NCBI GenBank assembly: GCA_015847255.1
Contig: JADLZK010004543.1
Location: 1,054,001 to 1,118,000 of the forward strand
Direction of reading: 5' to 3'
Source: Hyparrhenia diplandra
Lineage: Eukaryota > Streptophyta > Magnoliopsida > Poales > Poaceae
Length of the DNA stretch: 64,000 nt
Positions 31,952-43,081 of the stretch are shown here, piece after piece. The first letter of the stretch is position 1. The number at the start of each line of letters is the position of its first letter. Both the position numbers and the translations under genes were made by a program. Below the pieces are notes generated by a model. That model did no database searches and had not been told where the DNA came from. It saw nothing but the letters and a program-made list of their open reading frames with translations.

Positions 31952-32278
31952 ATGATCTCGAGAACGGGCGTCAACATCATCGTCGACTCGGGAGCTACTC
32001 ACAACTACATCGACCCCAGCGTGGTGACCCGCGGCGGGCCTCCGGACTCAACCCGGTCGCGTGTACCGATCACCAGCGCACCGGCACTGCGTCTACATGC
32101 CGTGCCGCCACCTTCGGCGTGCCACTACGCCTCGGCGCCCGGCACACCTTCGGCGTCGGCGCCCTACGTCATGCCACTAGGCGAGGGCGTCGGCGTCATC
32201 CTTGGCATGCCTTGGGCTGGCAAGCCTGGGGCGTGTGGCGTGGGACTTAGCGACCCACGAGCTGCGATCTTGCCGTGA
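31952..32278 (+). pseudogene. Aspartic protease remnant
   Basis: The active-site strand VNIIVDSGATHNYIDPS is intact (DSGATHN motif). Downstream YVMPLGEGVGVILGMPWAGK then shifts frame to LGRVAWDLATHELR, the end of a retroviral-type protease in plant gypsy elements. At least one frameshift. Confidence 0.75.
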
Positions 32279-32279
32279 G

Positions 32280-33318
32280 GGCCGCCCGACCCATTCACCT
32301 CGGCTCCACCACCTCACCGCGGGCGCCCACAGGCCCTGGCATCCTCCGGTCGGGCATCTTCGGCCGGCATCCGTACACCTCCGACTTCGGCTCGGGGAAG
32401 CGTTCAAGGCATGCGGCGCCTTGGACCTCTCGACACATCCGCGGGGAGTCTTCGTCTGCTTCGGCAAGGCTGCTTGGAAGATCGGCACCTACGCCGCATC
32501 GCCCTCGGCGTCACCACGGGCGACGCCGCTCCCAGCTTGGACACTCGAGGGCGGCCTCCTCCTCTTCGGCCGGTCGCTTCTACCTTCCGGCCTCCTCTCC
32601 CTTCTTTTTGCGAGAATTACTGGAGGCATTGCTTCAAGGCGGAGTTCGCGGGGCGAACTTCCTCGCCTTGGGAGCGTACACGGCGGAGTCAACATCGCCT
32701 GCACCCTGCGCCATCTGGCGGGCGGCATATGCCCACGGCGCCATCACGTCGGCCCAGCCCGGTCGTCTTCCTCGATGGCATGGATCGCCTCTTCCTCACC
32801 GTCGACAACGTCCACATCAGCTATGACCCGAGAGGGCTACTCACCGGCTCTCGCCCTCCCCCGTTCGGCGTCGGCTCCTTCATATGCGATGCGATGTTGA
32901 ACTTGGCTGCTACTCTCCTCCTACTCGCCGCGAGATTACCATCTGGCGCCTCCTTCGCTCTTCGTCCCACGCTCCACCCAATGAGCGTTTTACGTTCTGG
33001 AGAGCCCCCCGCGTGAAGTGGTGCACCGGCACCTCGGCGTGGGCGTCCCAAGGGAACTCCCTCTTGGCGGCTCGTCGTCGGGCAGCTTTCAGCAGCCGAG
33101 GCCGTGCGGTTCATCGCTACATCTACCACGGCTACATCGGCAACCTCCACTACCTCCTCGAAGTTCGACCCCAAGCGAACCGGGGAGAACATGATCCTAA
33201 GGAATCCGGTGCGGGGTTGTCTCATCTTTGCGAGTTGAGTGATGCTTCCAAGTCTGCTGCTGATCCCCCTCAGGCGCGTCGAATGGACTTTCATCCGGCG
33301 TGAGGACGCGCCGGGTCG
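32280..33318 (+). other. GC-rich internal tail without pol domains
   Basis: About 1 kb between the protease and the purine tract. Three plus-strand frames are open over long stretches, but none shows reverse transcriptase (YxDD), RNase H or integrase motifs. Segments such as DRLFLTVDNVHISYDPRG are protein-like but unknown to me. Either a scrambled pol or foreign cargo. Confidence 0.4.
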
Positions 33319-33330
33319 GAGAAGGGGGGG
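33319..33330 (+). promoter_or_regulatory. Polypurine tract
   Basis: GAGAAGGGGGGG, four bases before the 3' LTR; plus-strand priming site. Confidence 0.7.
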
Positions 33331-33334
33331 CAGA

Positions 33335-33853
33335 TGTCATGATCCGGAAATAGGGCCACGGAGGACAGGCCCGAGGGCGCGGGCCGCCCGGAGGCACAGG
33401 CACGCGCCCCGCCGCCACCTCCTCCCTTTCGCGGATTCTTCGGCAACTAACCCGAGATAAGGAAGGAAATTATCTAGGATTATCCTTAGGCATTTTGGTG
33501 TGCAAGGGGCTATCTCATCTATAAGGGAGACCCTTATTAGGAAATAAATAAATAGGACCTGCTTGTAAAAGGTATTCCAATCTATAAGGAAACCTTTAGA
33601 GAGATTGCTTGAGATACAAGTCCCAATATCCGGGCTATATAAGTAAGGGGTATGTAATCTTTCCGGGTAACAAGCAAATAAAGAAATTTTATCCCAATCT
33701 CTCTCCCTCTCCTTATCTCCCGCATACAAGACCGCCTACCCGCCGCCGCCGCCGCGCCCACCACCACCACCTCCACACCGCCTTCATCCCCTTCTCCCTC
33801 CTCCAATTCCCCAATCGACGTGTCAGTTCGCCCAATCTAGCTGGAACCCGGAC
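33335..33853 (+). repeat. 3' LTR
   Basis: TGTCATGATCC ... GGAACCCGGAC. Closely similar to the 5' LTR, with extra sequence at about 33685-33757 (TTTTATCCCAATCTCTCTCC, then CCGCC repeats). The terminal CA has mutated. Confidence 0.9.
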
Positions 33854-34682
33854 GAAGTTGTAATTTTTTTCTCCGTGGAGGTTCTAGGGTGACGAGAAAA
33901 CAGAGATTTCTTATGCCCAAAAACAGAAGTGGAACGTTGTTTGGCTGGAATATTGGTTTTAATTGAAGTCAAGTTTCGTGACCCGAACTGATAGTGAGGG
34001 TTTGGTGACTACCTAGTACCCTTGTGCCTCGGAGCTAACAGATTTCGTTTGCTTCTTTTACCGTGTTATAATAGATTTAATATCCATTTTTCTGCATGTG
34101 TAACGGAGCCGTTAGGCCACCCGCAATAGTCCTAGACAACAGCTAGCTAGGAGATATCCACGTCGTGAACAAAATAGCTAGCAGTCCAAAGTGCTATTTA
34201 TATTGCTAGCTATTTGTATTTTTAATAGTTCTATACACACAAAGAGAACATAGATACACTGTGCAACATCTCTGTGACTCATTGTGTGGCTGCATACATC
34301 TTGACTCAAGCCATTTTATTACATGAACAACTTAAGATAGGCAATGGGTACAACCAAAGGTTTTAAACATAAAAGTAAAATAAAATCTCCATATGTTACT
34401 ACACAATGCACCGATTGATAACCATAACTTAAGCCATACAACTTTATTTCAGGCCACAAAAGCAAATTGCAAAGTGAACTGTAATGTTGAGGAAGAGTCG
34501 CCGAAAGCCAAAACCCAACAATCTCCATCATAGGTTGCTAGAAATTCCAATCAAACTTCATCAACGAGTCTGGAAAGAAAAAAAAAGAAAACAAACAGTA
34601 AGCAACTTACTCAATATAAATAATTTTACTAATAAAGAAACAATTCCATGAAAGAGCTTAGATGAGGTTATTTAAAAAACAA

Positions 34683-34843
34683 CTACTGGGGAGCCCTATG
34701 GCCAAAACGTTGCCAAATGTGATCAATTAAATCCTCTTTTAGTTGAATATGGACTTTCAGGTTCGACGCCTAGATGAACTACCTGCTAACTTTGCCTTAA
34801 TCTTCATAAAAATCCGGCGAGCAAGAGAGTCATGGGCTTGTTG
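34683..34843 (-). pseudogene. Harbinger transposase-like C-terminal piece
   Basis: The minus strand gives AHDSLARRIFMKIKAKLAGS, then SSRRR, a frameshift, then VHIQLKEDLIDHIWQRFGHR and a stop (34683-34685). The LxxDLIxHIW pattern is typical of PIF-type transposase C-termini (from memory). It continues from the piece at 36072-36128 across the CACTA insertion. Confidence 0.5.
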
Positions 34844-36071
34844 CACTACTACAATAGCTTACTATAAGAACGCTAGCCGTTTACATTAGCGGCGGTTCAC
34901 TTTTCGAGGCGCCCCTACAGTGTGTGGCAGGTCGAGCTGAAAACCAGCCACCCCTATTGAAGGCACACTACGACGGCTTCATAGCGATTCTGAAATTGTA
35001 TGCTAATGACAATCCTCTTATATGTTTGAATATAACCTCCTAACCTCCTAGAATGAAGGGTGAGCTAAAAGGCCAAAAACAAATACTTGTGTAAGAATGA
35101 CCTACCTCAGTATCTTGCATAATCTCAAATGCATTTCCTAACAATTTTATATACACAGGCGCCAAGCAGAAGCCTGGAAGTGTACACTATGGATATTACG
35201 TATGCATGGCGACGAGTAACAACCTTTCCTACCTGAGACACCCGGACATGGTATATATGCTCACTCCTTTCTCTCTCTATGTATATGCTCACTATGTGTT
35301 TCTATATGTAGGGTAACTTTTTCTTATATCCTAATTGTGTAGGCGAGACGCCAGGTAGGGAAATCAGGGGACCCTTACCGAGATGATGACCTCTTGGAAC
35401 TCGCGGCTGGCCTTTGTGACTTCGTATTAGATCATGCTATACATACAAAAGGTTGCTACCTTGACTGTACTTCGAGTTGTAGAAAAATCCAAAGTTTCAA
35501 CATTTTCGTGAGTAGGAAAGTCTAGCAATAGGGAGGTGAATTAATAGATGAGATTGAACTTGTAACTTATGTGAATCATGAATGTTTATTGTAAGATTGA
35601 ATAATGGAGATGATATTTTGTGAGTTATGTGAATTATAGATGTTTGTATCAAATATCTACATACTTTGTGAGTTATATGAATTATAGATGTTTATTGTAA
35701 GATTGAAAAAGTACTGTAGAGGCGGCTATACATATTTTAGTTTTGAATCTTTTTTTGGCGCCAAATCCAGTGTAGGGGCGCTTTTATATTTAACCGCGCC
35801 TACAGTCTTACCTTTTAGGGGCGATTTCTTTTATTAGTCTCCGTTACAGTTATATTGAGTAGGGGCGGCTTGTGTTATCAGCCGCCCCTACCGTTACCAT
35901 AGCAGGGGCGGTTGGTGTTATCAGCCGCCCCTACTATGGTCACAGTAGGGGCGGCTCAGGGAACCGCCCCTACAGTGCTGCCACTATAGAAACGTATAGT
36001 TAGGGGCGGTTTCGAAAACCACCCCTACTGTGCATATAGAGCCGCCCCTATAGAACCTTTTACTAGTAGTG
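34844..36071 (+). mobile_element. CACTA element, 1228 bp, with Ulp1 remnant
   Basis: Ends CACTACTACAATAGC and ...CTTTTACTAGTAGTG, flanked by TTG (34841-34843, 36072-36074). Subterminal GCCGCCCCTAC / GTAGGGGCGGC repeats are dense at the right end (35770-36060). The same family begins at 63738. Internally it retains a piece of a Ulp1-type protease gene. Confidence 0.9.
35164..35525 (+). pseudogene. Ulp1-like cysteine protease remnant of a CACTA element
   Basis: Two exons (35164-35250, 35343-35525) with a 92-bp GT-AG intron keep one frame to TAG. Exon 1 reads KQKPGSVHYGYYVC, like the (L)CGYYVC active-site block of Ulp1 domains carried by grass CACTA elements. The first, catalytic Cys is Tyr here. 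Exon 2 (DPYRDDDLLELAAGLCDFVL, then DHAIHTKGCYLD) matches the family's C-terminal helix and GxFxD block. Ulp1 proteins remove SUMO-like modifiers; this copy lacks the His/Asp part and the catalytic Cys. Confidence 0.65.
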
Positions 36072-36128
36072 TTGCTCAGCTGAGAATTCTTCTAAGAAGT
36101 CTACAAAATCATCGAATTGATCCGACAT
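36072..36128 (-). pseudogene. N-terminal piece of the same Harbinger frame
   Basis: ATG at 36128 begins MSDQFDDFVDFLEEFSAEQ, an acidic start like those of PIF-type proteins. The frame is cut by the CACTA element inserted at 36071/36072. Confidence 0.45.
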
Positions 36129-37082
36129 GTTTGGTGATGAGTTTAGAAAGGGGTATAGAGGTTGGAGGGTTTAGGCTATCTTGGAACTATACTGGTCATG
36201 TTTATATACACACACATAAAAGGACCAATGTGTTTTGACTACTACACCGAACTGTATTGGTACTGCAAGAGACAATAATAATGACACTGATAATTCACAA
36301 AGTATTGGTAATAAATTTTGAAAGACAAAATTTTGTGGTACTGCATGATAATTCACAAAGAATTGGTAACATATGTTGACCAACTAAATTTAGTGGTACT
36401 GCATGATAATTCACAAGGCTGTGGATGTCGCTGCAGAAGATGTGGCCACCATGCTGCAGAGAAGTCATGTCTTTCTGGCATTAGTTTAGACAACAATTTG
36501 TCAAGAAATCAAGAAAAAATTATTACCGAAGCACAGCCCAAGCAGGGCACCACCCGCCACACACACAAATCCGACGCAGAAGCAGGAACCACCCACCGCA
36601 CGACCGGTGAACGCACTCATCGGAGCCCCCTCTGTCTCTACGTGCGGTGCGCTCACGGAGGCAGGCACCACCCGCCAGACGCTGGTGAGCTCCTCCCCAT
36701 TCACACAACAGATCTGCCGGAGCAGGAACCAACGCCTCCGCTACAGCAAGATCCAAATCGGAATAGGGTGGGAGCAGCTGGACTGGGGAAGGATTTTCGC
36801 ACGCAGCGGAGGCGGGAGAAAGGGAAGGATTCGTGCGCAAGCCGCATGGATGGGGTGAAGGATTCACAAGTAGTGGATCTGAGTCCACGCAAAATCGCTA
36901 CCCGAATAGCTAGCAGCAGGCAAGGAGGCCAGTCATTTAGCGCATCGGGGCGTGTTCGAGATGAGCGACGAGAGAGTTGCTGGCTTGATTTTGTACGCAC
37001 GTTCTCTTTCCTCCACGAAGGATATATGCTGATGTGTACAATCAAATAGCTAGCTGAATCAACACCATTGTGGACGCCCTTA

Positions 37083-37800
37083 GTGTAGTAATGAGTCCGC
37101 ATGCAAAAACGAGGCGTTCCACTCCTGTGCTACTGAGAAAACAGGGAGAATAAGCTAATACGACAGATATTATAATGAAAAAAAGGAAAACGCTAAATGG
37201 AGGGATTGCATTGTTTTCCTGTGCTACTGAAAAAGGAAAACGCTAAATGGAGGCGTTCCACTCACGTGACGGAGATAGCTGAATGGAGGGATTGCATTGT
37301 TTTCCACTTGATTCCTTTAATGCACTAAGCCACTTCCCTTATGACTCCATCTACCATCTAAACTGTCTTGCCCGTCCATCAAATATTCTGCTTCTATAAT
37401 GAATTTAGCATCTAATCAAATTTATTCGCCCCTCCATCAAATATTCCGCTTCTATAATGAATTTAGCATCTAATCAAATTTATTCGTATTTTTCTCGCAT
37501 ACCCGCAACAACGCGCGGAGAGTACTTCTAGCTTCATTGATTCATGAAAACAAACAAACATGTTAATCTCAGAGAGAGGTGACCATGTGACTTCTTGGCA
37601 ATAAACATGCATGTTGGTATGGATTTTGTAACACAGTTTATCCCACTTGATATGGCAAGGCACCACTTTTGTTCTTCTAATCACAATATAGACGCAAAAG
37701 AAGAATAAAGAAAATCTTGTGGTGGCATGCTCTTATATTTTAATTGATTGTTTACTCACACATGAGGTGCTAATAAATTCTTAGAATCAGATTAATTAAT
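37083..37800. other. No gene; short repeats
   Basis: CGCTAAATGGAGGGATTGCA / AAAAGGAAAACGCTAAATGG phrases repeat near 37180-37300, and ATCAAATATTC.GCTTCTATA with AATTTAGCATCTAATCAAAT repeats near 37378 and 37436 (58-bp period). Confidence 0.5.
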
Positions 37801-37807
37801 TATGCCT

Positions 37808-38270
37808 CCCCATGACTTGTGGAGGTATATCTAACCTGTGTATAAAACAGCAGCTAAGGAATCAGCAGCCACTAGTGTGGGTCTTTAAGGCTACCTGCTC
37901 CAGTGATCTTGCTATGGAAAATATGTATCCGAGTAGGAAGCATTAGAGATCACAATGCTGGCGCAACGGTTTACAGAATTTCAGGCTAGCCAATCAACTC
38001 TCTAGTTACCAGCTGTATATAGTTTAGGAACATGTACTATGTAACGACCTGCGTGCTCTACACCCCAGTCTCTGCCCTACATCCAACTATGCTGGCTCGT
38101 GCATACTTCTACAATCTATGTCAGGGTGCTATATATGGACCTAAAAAATATGAGGAATCTGCTGATTGGCTGCTACATATGGTTGTGATGAGCCTTTTTA
38201 GTTCGCGCTTAATATACATTGACTCCAACACGCATGCAATCCCTGAAAAGTCAAGCGCAGTAAAAGCACA
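37808..38270 (+). ncRNA. PHAS-like unit, family B, weak site
   Basis: CCCCATGACTTGTGGAGGTA, TATAAAAC (37841-37848), TAAGGAATCA, CTCCAGTGATCTTGCTAT, then a site at 37928-37949 (14/22; TCCGAGTAGGAAGCATTAGA plus GA). Promoter and order match 23310-23470. Probably a weak target. Confidence 0.4.
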
Positions 38271-38274
38271 CTGT

Positions 38275-39340
38275 GCGACCCGTGATGGCGCGGAAAAAGA
38301 GAAACGGTAAAAACCGGAAGAACTCAAGAACCTCTCAGAGTTCTCTGCGAAAGAACTCAGAGATGCTCGGGGGCTACAAGATAACTAGGAGAAGGTTTTT
38401 TTTTTTAAAAAAAAGAACTCGGGGGCTACACCCAAAGGGTGCACTTTTTTTGAGTAACTCGAAGACGGCAGAGAAGTACTCAAAGACCTTCTAGCTCTTT
38501 GTACTAAAAAGCAAGAAGCTCGGGGGCTACACCCAAAGGGTGCACTTTTTTTGAGTAAAAGTGGCACCGTCAGAATAACTTGAAGATGGAGGAGAAGAAC
38601 TCAAAAACCTTCCAGCTCTTTATGCCAAAAAACAAGAAGCTCGGGGGCTATACCCAATGGGTGCACTTTTCCAAACAAAAGTGCACACCGTTTGAAGATT
38701 CAAAACCATATCAAGGCTTCATCCTGAAAAGAAGTAAACAATTCTCGAAGACTCAACATCCAAAGAACTCTACCGAGTTGACCGCGGGATTCTATCCTAG
38801 CCTGCGGCCCTACAACTCTCGGAAGACGGCGGAAGCTATGCTATCATGACTTTTGTTGTAATTAGGATAGAACGCTAGTCAGGACTCTATAAGAGTAGGG
38901 AGTTCGACTCCTCATCGGAATACCCACTTTTGTGTCCAATTAGGATCGTAGCGAGTTCCTTGGTCCCTTCCAGGATATAAAAGGCAACCGAGAAACACCT
39001 AGAGAGGAGAGAATCTAGCGAGCTAAGACTCGACGCTTGTCGACAACTCGACCGAAAGGCTGTACTCCAGTCAACCCCATCAATCAAAAACAGGCTCACG
39101 CCGACTAGATGTCCGTTCGAGGGCCCGAACCAGTATAAAAACCCCACTCTCATGTCGGCTGCGCAACAAACCGTCGGGCTCCAGATTCGTCGAGGCCCGA
39201 ACAAACTACCCATGGCAGTATTTACTTGATCTCCGTTCGACGGCCCGAACCAGTATAAAAACCCCACTCTCATGTCAGCTGCTCTAGGTCCGTTCATGGC
39301 AGGCTCTAGGTCGTAAAACATCGACAGGGTCCCCCTGCTG
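38275..39340 (+). mobile_element. Gypsy-type LTR/3' region fragment
   Basis: CTCGGGGGCTAC(A)CCC units recur at about 38371, 38409, 38519 and 38640, each with GGTGCACTTTT and AACTCGAAGACGG nearby. Then come a TATA-like GGATATAAAAGGC (38975) and a 119-bp tandem duplication containing CCCGAACCAGTATAAAAACC (39125, 39244). These are features of grass gypsy LTRs. No clean TG...CA ends or target duplication are found. The 164-codon minus frame over this region only reflects the 119-bp repeat. Confidence 0.55.
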
Positions 39341-39613
39341 ATTCGTTCAAAAAATAAAAAGAATAACAAACAACCCTGCATTGCAAATGATTAAAACACA
39401 CATATATATAGTAATTCGATAATTGGTTAATTTATTATGTTGTAAACGGTTAAAATTATATAGTATATAGTGTTGTGTTTGGAAATGAAGGTATAGTGTA
39501 ATTATTATTGATTGTGCCAAATAAATGTACATAACTTAAATACTCATCGAATGTACTTAAAATTCTAGGCCAAGTGGAGCACGAATTGATGGCTTAGCAA
39601 CCACAAATATGAG

Positions 39614-39950
39614 TATATATAGGAACGAGTGCCACTCATTTGTGTGTATGAGTTCAGAGCAGCCAGCTCAGGGTCTATAGATAATTAGTCTGAGCAGTTT
39701 TCGCTAGAGACGAAATGCAGATAACTCACGCTGTAATGGCAAGGCCTTGGTGTCGTAGGGCTGAGAGGTACCGGGAGTTTTTGTTACTTTTAGATGATGA
39801 GTAGCCACAGACAGTCTGTGAGTTTTGGTCAAAACGGTCATCTACTTTGGGCTAACGTCTGGTTGCACCAAACAACTGTACTACACATGCTCAACCTGAT
39901 AATCTCAATCAGGTCCTTAACCGGGCCAAAGTCAGTGCCGGCTCTACAAT
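39614..39950 (+). ncRNA. PHAS-like unit, family C
   Basis: TATATATAGG (39614) lies about 140 bp before the target site 39756-39777 (16/22; TAGGGCTGAGAGGTACCGGG plus AG), which runs into TTTTTGTT as in the family-C relatives at 17401 and 20211. Predicted phase start 39768. Confidence 0.45.
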
Positions 39951-40549
39951 ATTAAGGACCTATGGGCAAGCAAGAAAATAAGGGCCAAAGTTGGTATCGA
40001 CAACGAAAGTGTGTGTGCACTCACACCGATAAAGATAACAATCGACTCTAATCCCCCTGACGATCCAACCACTAGCGGCTTCCACTCCTGCCTCTATAGG
40101 ATCATCGACGTCACATGTATGCGTAATTTTACAAGTTCGCCGTGTTCTTAACTCATGACTCATGAGTGACCATTGATCATCAATATCTCACCAATTTTAA
40201 TTCCATTCTGACTTAGTTCGACTGGATCGCTGGCTGTAAAGTTCTTTGCAGCCCTCTCTCAGCCCACTTACCTCTCACAAAGCTTTTTGATTGTTGTACA
40301 TAAGTGGCTAGCTAAAAGATTAGCATTTGGCCAGCTTACAGCCCGTTATTACACTTGCTCTAAGTGGAACTGAGCTCTGCATGCAAAATTAGTTCTAGGA
40401 AAGAATGACACATCGCTCGAAGAACTAGCAAGAACATTTTTAAGAAATTCAATTTCAACTTTCTGCAATTGTCATTGTATTGCTTGTTTACAGGTCGTAG
40501 TGGATTTTCCCACTAACTGTAGTAGGCGTCTCACAGCCCATTGTTTGTC
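39951..40549. other. No gene seen
   Basis: Short open frames only. Near 39940-39965, GTGCCGGCTCTACAATATTA then AGGACCTATGGGCAAG is repeat-like, but no element is defined. Confidence 0.3.
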
Positions 40550-40564
40550 AAACGCTTTGTTTGT

Positions 40565-40850
40565 TTTTTTTTTTTTTTTGAAAATGAAAGATTTCTTGAT
40601 TTCAAGATCAATACATAGAGATGATACAAAGACCTTGACACACTTCAGGCCTCTGTATAATAAGGATACAAACAGTCTTACAGAAGATAAATAGAAAGAC
40701 ACACTAATGACACTCAATCCGAAGACTAGACTGCCATCCATGTGCTCAGGTAAGAAACTCCTTGGCCACCTGCGCCAATTGTTGAGATGCCACTATAACC
40801 AAATCCTGCAAAGCTGACTTCTGTAGGATAGCCCATGTACGAGGCCAAAA
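40565..40850 (-). mobile_element. Retroposon insertion, 286 bp
   Basis: A poly-T run at the left edge (poly-A on minus), flanked by a perfect 15-bp duplication AAACGCTTTGTTTGT (40550-40564, 40851-40865). The minus strand ends GATCTTGAAATCAAGAAATC, TTTCATTTTC, poly-A. Near its 5' side the minus translation reads ILQKSALQDLVIVASQQLAQ, possibly the end of a retroelement protein. Truncated LINE-like copy or SINE-like element. Confidence 0.85.
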
Positions 40851-41728
40851 AAACGCTTTGTTTGTATAATGAACTTCTCCCTCATAAGTATTTGTCATTA
40901 AATTTAAAAGGCATCCCAAACTCCAACATGAAACAAGATACAGATCTTGATTTTCAGAACCAAACAAAACACCCCTTCGCTATTTGAAAGTGTTTTTAGG
41001 TGGTTTTGCTAAAATAGCAGTAGAAGCCTACATGTTAGGTTGACTCTGTCATATGAAAAACAAATTTATAACAATATGAACATGCATTGGAATGAAAAAA
41101 TAGTTACACACATTTCTACAAATGACCAACATATACAACGAGTGTACCCAAAGAAGTATTGTTTATCAATTAAAAAAATAAATAAACACTGAAAAATTGA
41201 AGATTTAAGCATCAAGGCAATGATGACAATTTTGCGATCTTTACGGGAACGACATTCATGGCGAACGGTACAGTATGCTGCAGCAAACAGCGCTGAAGAA
41301 GAATCCGCAAGCTCACTTGACGTCCATAAGACTCAGCTGCAAGGGGCTAGTGCTAGGGGCAACATTCTTCACTCTGCTTGGGTAATCAAAGTCCCCGAAC
41401 GTGTCACAATTATCTGTTTTACAGGGAATAGGAATCCCCTGATTTTCGTGCAGTGACCAGAGAAAGGCATCAAGGAAGCCCTCTTCGCTAGGCACTAGGG
41501 AGGCAAGAAAAATCCCAGAGATCTTTGCGCGCGAGGGTTGCCTCTTGGCCTCACGGCAGCTAGGTTTATGGATCCCATACAGTTCGTATCGCATCTGCCT
41601 CTGTTCCATATTTACTTTGCTATTGACTGCTCGAGTACCCACTGTCCAAGGCTTCGGAAAAGGAGAACACTCAGGTAGGTGTGCTGAATGAATTGCTGAA
41701 CAATAGATGCTCCTATAGCTGCGTGGAG

Positions 41729-42000
41729 TATATATAGTTTGGAGTTGGACATCTACACGGGACACAGTAATATATATCTTCTTTAGTCGGTAAAACACAA
41801 GAATACTAGCTAGATTGAGAGACATGGTCGAGTGATTCATGAAGTCCGCAGCAAAAGATTTGCTTGCCACTCTAAGCATAGGAGCCATTGGGAACTGCAG
41901 CACTACGACAACAAAACAGCCTGCTCTGTGCCTTGCTATGCCATCCTGTTCAACCTCACTGGCACGCACGAACGAGCTGTTTCTGGCTAGCAATGCTTTG
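41729..42000 (+). ncRNA. PHAS-like unit, family E
   Basis: TATATATAG (about 41729) is 145 bp before the target site 41873-41894 (17/22). The preceding phrase GAGAGACATGGTCGAGTGAT, TCATGAAGT, is shared with the unit at 43107. Predicted phase start 41885. The 226-codon minus-strand frame across 41313-41993 shows no domain and I treat it as chance. Confidence 0.45.
41873..41894 (+). promoter_or_regulatory. Candidate miR2118 target site (17/22)
   Basis: TAAGCATAGGAGCCATTGGG plus AA. Confidence 0.5.
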
Positions 42001-43080
42001 CTTTAGCTGTTGAAATCCGTGTAATTTGGCATCCTCCAAAATCCAGACGGTCTTTTCTTCTCAATGTGATGGTTTTGAATGGTCAGGCAATGAAAACCCA
42101 ACCTAAGTTGTAAGTCATGTCCTGTCATCTGTCATGGAAGTAATATTTTTTGTTTTGCCATAATTCTTGCATAGTGCATTCCCCATCCATGCAATTTCTT
42201 TTCTAAATATTCTGTAGCATTGAGAGAAGAAGTAGTAGTGTATATGCCGTTAACATTTTACTTTCCCTTCTCCATTCACTTGTGTGAAATTAATCTATGA
42301 GACGACTACAAAGTGTAGCATCTGTCTGCGTCATTGGATTGAATAAATTACATTGTGTTTTCTTTCCCTTCAAGGAAACGCTGATCTCTTGAAGGGAAAC
42401 TATACTAGGATAATACCCAGTTTGATTTCTCGGCATTCCTTATAATTTTAGCTGGTTGATTCGATTGCACATGTTATTGGGCAGTTTAGGCTGCAATGCA
42501 TGAATTGGCTCACTTTTTAAAATCATAATGATAAAATGACTTGAAAAGGTTTCCACACTAGATGCTGAGTTGTTCTCCTGCCCTCTGTTTCTCTTGGCAC
42601 TTGCATGGCACAGCGCACTTGCAGCCTTTTTATTTATTTTCACTACACTTGGTACTGTCCATTTTTATTTCATCACCATGTTCCAAGTTGTTCAACCCAA
42701 CATGGAGGCGCAGACAAATTAAACACATACCCGTAACCAGTTAGCCAGTGGAATCACACCCCAGTTCCAGTTTTTTGTGAGGTGGAGCTGTTTTCTTAAA
42801 TAGAAAGGTATAAAAGTTGCTAATTTTATAATCCCAGATATTGCTATCTGGCAGTGCAAACAAAGCGGCCAATAAGGTGCTACATGATAGGACTGCATTC
42901 AGTTTATTTTGTGTCAAAGGACAGATGTTCAAACGTTTCACCTAACTGGCCATTTACTATTTGCGCATCTAAACCATTGGTTGATGCAATGAATTCGAAC
43001 TCAATGCAGATGCTGCAATACGATTTTGTATCGACTATAATTGTATACCCTCACTGGCAGTCATATATAATACCTTTGGT
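42000..43080. other. No gene; one hairpin
   Basis: Ordinary sequence. It contains an 11-bp inverted repeat TTCCCTTCAAG/CTTGAAGGGAA (42364-42374, 42388-42398) and no supported coding region. Confidence 0.4.
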
Positions 43081-43081
43081 C

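Larger units (their letters stand above)
30275..33853 (+). mobile_element. Non-autonomous Ty3/gypsy LTR retrotransposon
   Basis: Complete structure: target duplication GAAGT (30270-30274, 33854-33858), 5' LTR, primer binding site, decayed gag and protease, purine tract, 3' LTR. The internal region is only about 2.6 kb. I see no reverse transcriptase, RNase H or integrase motif, so movement would need help in trans. Its LTRs are related to the solo LTR at 10644 and to the minus-strand element at 43887-47023. Confidence 0.9.
34115..37079 (-). mobile_element. PIF/Harbinger derivative, interrupted by CACTA
   Basis: Ends GGCCACCCGCAATAGTCC (left) and inverse GGGCGTCCACAATGGTGT (right), with AGCTAGCTA just inside both, flanked by TTA (34112-34114, 37080-37082). 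The interior keeps a short minus-strand transposase-like coding remnant that joins an N-terminal piece directly to a C-terminal piece, so a large internal deletion made it non-autonomous. A CACTA element later landed in this remnant. Confidence 0.7.

Noticed and set aside
32202..33016. 232- and 201-codon plus-strand frames
   Set aside because: They lie inside the LTR element in GC-rich decayed sequence; the only meaningful part is the protease end, split between frames.
38887..39381. 164-codon minus-strand frame with an internal peptide repeat
   Set aside because: The peptide repeat is produced by a 119-bp tandem duplication within LTR sequence.
41461..41482. Possible miR2118 site (AAAGGCATCAAGGAA)
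   Set aside because: Needs a bulge and most 5' positions mismatch; no unit context.
41313..41993. 226-codon minus-strand frame
   Set aside because: No recognisable domain. It lies opposite a family-E PHAS unit and is not conserved in the sister unit at 43082.
42364..42398. 11-bp inverted repeat as terminator or microRNA precursor
   Set aside because: Stem too short for a plant microRNA and no transcript context; recorded only as a hairpin.
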